Source of the DNA: Spirosoma agri
Lineage (GTDB): Bacteria; Bacteroidota; Bacteroidia; Cytophagales; Spirosomataceae
Assembly: GCF_010747415.1 (NCBI RefSeq)
Contig: NZ_JAAGNZ010000001.1
Coordinates: 1,612,001 to 1,676,000 of the forward strand
Direction of reading: 5' to 3'
Length of the DNA stretch: 64,000 bases
Shown here: positions 63,413 through 64,000 of the stretch, in pieces
How the letters are laid out: every line of letters begins with the position of its first letter
Position numbering within the stretch: position 1 is the first letter of the stretch
The notes under the pieces: generated by a model
The model's database searches: none
Told to the model about the DNA's origin: nothing
What the model saw: the letters and a program-made list of their open reading frames with translations, nothing else
Translations under genes and position numbers: made by a program

Positions 63413-64000
63413 TTACTTCATCTTCACGATCGTCACGCCCGCACCACCCCGGTCGGCGTGTTCGTCTTCCATTTTGCCAACCTGTTTGTAGCCGCGTAAA
63501 TGGTTACGAATGAGCGTACGAAGAATACCATCGCCTTTGCCGTGAACGATGCGCAGTTCCGGGTAGCCGAGCATGAGCGCATCATCGACAAAACGATCAA
63601 CTTCACCGAGAGCTTCTTCACCCCGCTTGCCCCGAATGTCGAGGTTGAAGCTAAAGTTCTGCATCTTCTCGTTTATGTCGATACCCTGACTGCGCGGCCG
63701 GTCATCTCTCGCTTCGGTAGCTTCTTTAAACGTCTTCTTACTAACCTTTTCGAGCCGGTTAAGCTTGACGTTCGACTTCAGATCACCAATCCGGATCTCA
63801 GCATCTTTGCCTCGTAGCGACAGAATCTGACCGATCGCGTTCTGCCCCGAAATGCGCACATAACTACCAACCGCAATGGCGCTGTTATCTGCTTCAAATT
63901 CCTCTTCGGCCTGTTTTGGCTTCTCGACAACCAGCGTTTCCGGCTTAAGTTCCTTGTCTTCAAACCGCTCTAACTCCTGCCGAATCTGCCGGGTCGGTTC
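63413..64000 (-). CDS. mutS2: Endonuclease MutS2, C-terminal part (runs off window)
   Basis: The frame is open to the right edge, so only the last ~195 residues are seen. They include a linker rich in Glu/Lys, a basic middle (AIAVGSYVRI, IGQILSLRGKDAEIRIG) and a C-terminal Smr domain: FNLDIRGKRGEEALGEVDRF, LRIVHGKGDGILRTLIRNHL and GGAGVTIVKMK. Smr domains nick or bind DNA or RNA; MutS2 suppresses recombination and rescues stalled ribosomes in some bacteria. The ATPase core lies outside the window. Confidence 0.93.
   Translation of the reverse strand, partial: EPTRQIRQELERFEDKELKPETLVVEKPKQAEEEFEADNSAIAVGSYVRISGQNAIGQILSLRGKDAEIRIGDLKSNVKLNRLEKVSKKTFKEATEARDDRPRSQGIDINEKMQNFSFNLDIRGKRGEEALGEVDRFVDDALMLGYPELRIVHGKGDGILRTLIRNHLRGYKQVGKMEDEHADRGGAGVTIVKMK

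Noticed and set aside
1..64000. tRNA, rRNA or prophage genes
   Set aside because: No cloverleaf, rRNA core sequence, integrase or phage structural gene was recognised in the gaps; a dedicated RNA search was not possible here.

Overview
The window reads as chromosomal DNA of a member of the Bacteroidota, most likely the Cytophagales (Spirosoma-like). The grounds are two SusC/SusD pairs, a type IX secretion sorting tail, a small DUF4286 gene, a membrane LytTR protein, four-helix-bundle (S23-like) genes, the near absence of Shine-Dalgarno sequences, and several TAnnTTTG-type -7 promoter boxes. It carries no rRNA, tRNA, CRISPR array, prophage or classical IS element that I could see. About 53 protein genes are supported; the first (haloperoxidase-like) and the last (mutS2) run off the window.

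Region by region. 1-4.3 kb: a secreted vanadium haloperoxidase/PAP2 protein, a ROK regulator and an FGGY sugar kinase. 4.3-7.4 kb: proA, proB (proline synthesis) and aat (N-end rule) on the minus strand, with an inverted pair of REP-like hairpins between proB and proA. 7.7-11.2 kb: a lipoprotein, a DUF6807 (PmoA-like) secreted protein and a large secreted protein of unknown function. 11.2-16.7 kb: a NapH/NosR-like membrane ferredoxin, an Hsp31-like protein that lacks its nucleophilic cysteine, rfbC, pyrF and small proteins. 17-21.3 kb: a 1399-residue secreted protein joining an endonuclease/exonuclease/phosphatase domain to a spike-like repeat tail. 22.2-26.1 kb: a GT4 glycosyltransferase with a helical C-terminal domain, next to a GH130 mannoside phosphorylase. 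26.7-36.7 kb: two consecutive SusC/SusD uptake systems. 37.2-38.3 kb: two acidic, disordered proteins. 38.4-42.7 kb: a GT39-like membrane glycosyltransferase, a secreted beta-propeller and a cupredoxin. 42.9-46.2 kb: meaB, ispD, queA and a small conserved protein. 46.4-50.7 kb: a propeller lipoprotein, a DUF1080 protein, a LEA14-like protein and a MerA-like flavoprotein. 50.7-54 kb: a DUF1800-DUF1501 pair. 54-55.8 kb: a membrane protein and a membrane LytTR regulator. 55.9-61.8 kb: a sugar-catabolic cluster (MFS transporter, two Gfo/Idh/MocA oxidoreductases, a sugar phosphate isomerase). 61.9-64 kb: a GIY-YIG-like protein, a small membrane protein, a Uma2 protein and mutS2.

The most unusual structure is in the sugar-catabolic cluster. 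An intact four-helix-bundle gene (60211-60624) sits between two cluster genes and is bounded by inverted GAGYGAA-rich ends. The preceding intergenic gap (58754-59026) has the same kind of ends and keeps a decayed copy of the last ~17 codons of such a gene. A third gap (52292-52385) has the same 3' flank alone. This suggests a small mobile or copied cassette built on a four-helix-bundle gene.

A second theme is transcript ends. Convergent genes are separated by long perfect hairpins without U-tracts (12-29 bp stems, two of them with a smaller hairpin nested in the loop). Several other genes end in conventional hairpin plus U-tract terminators.
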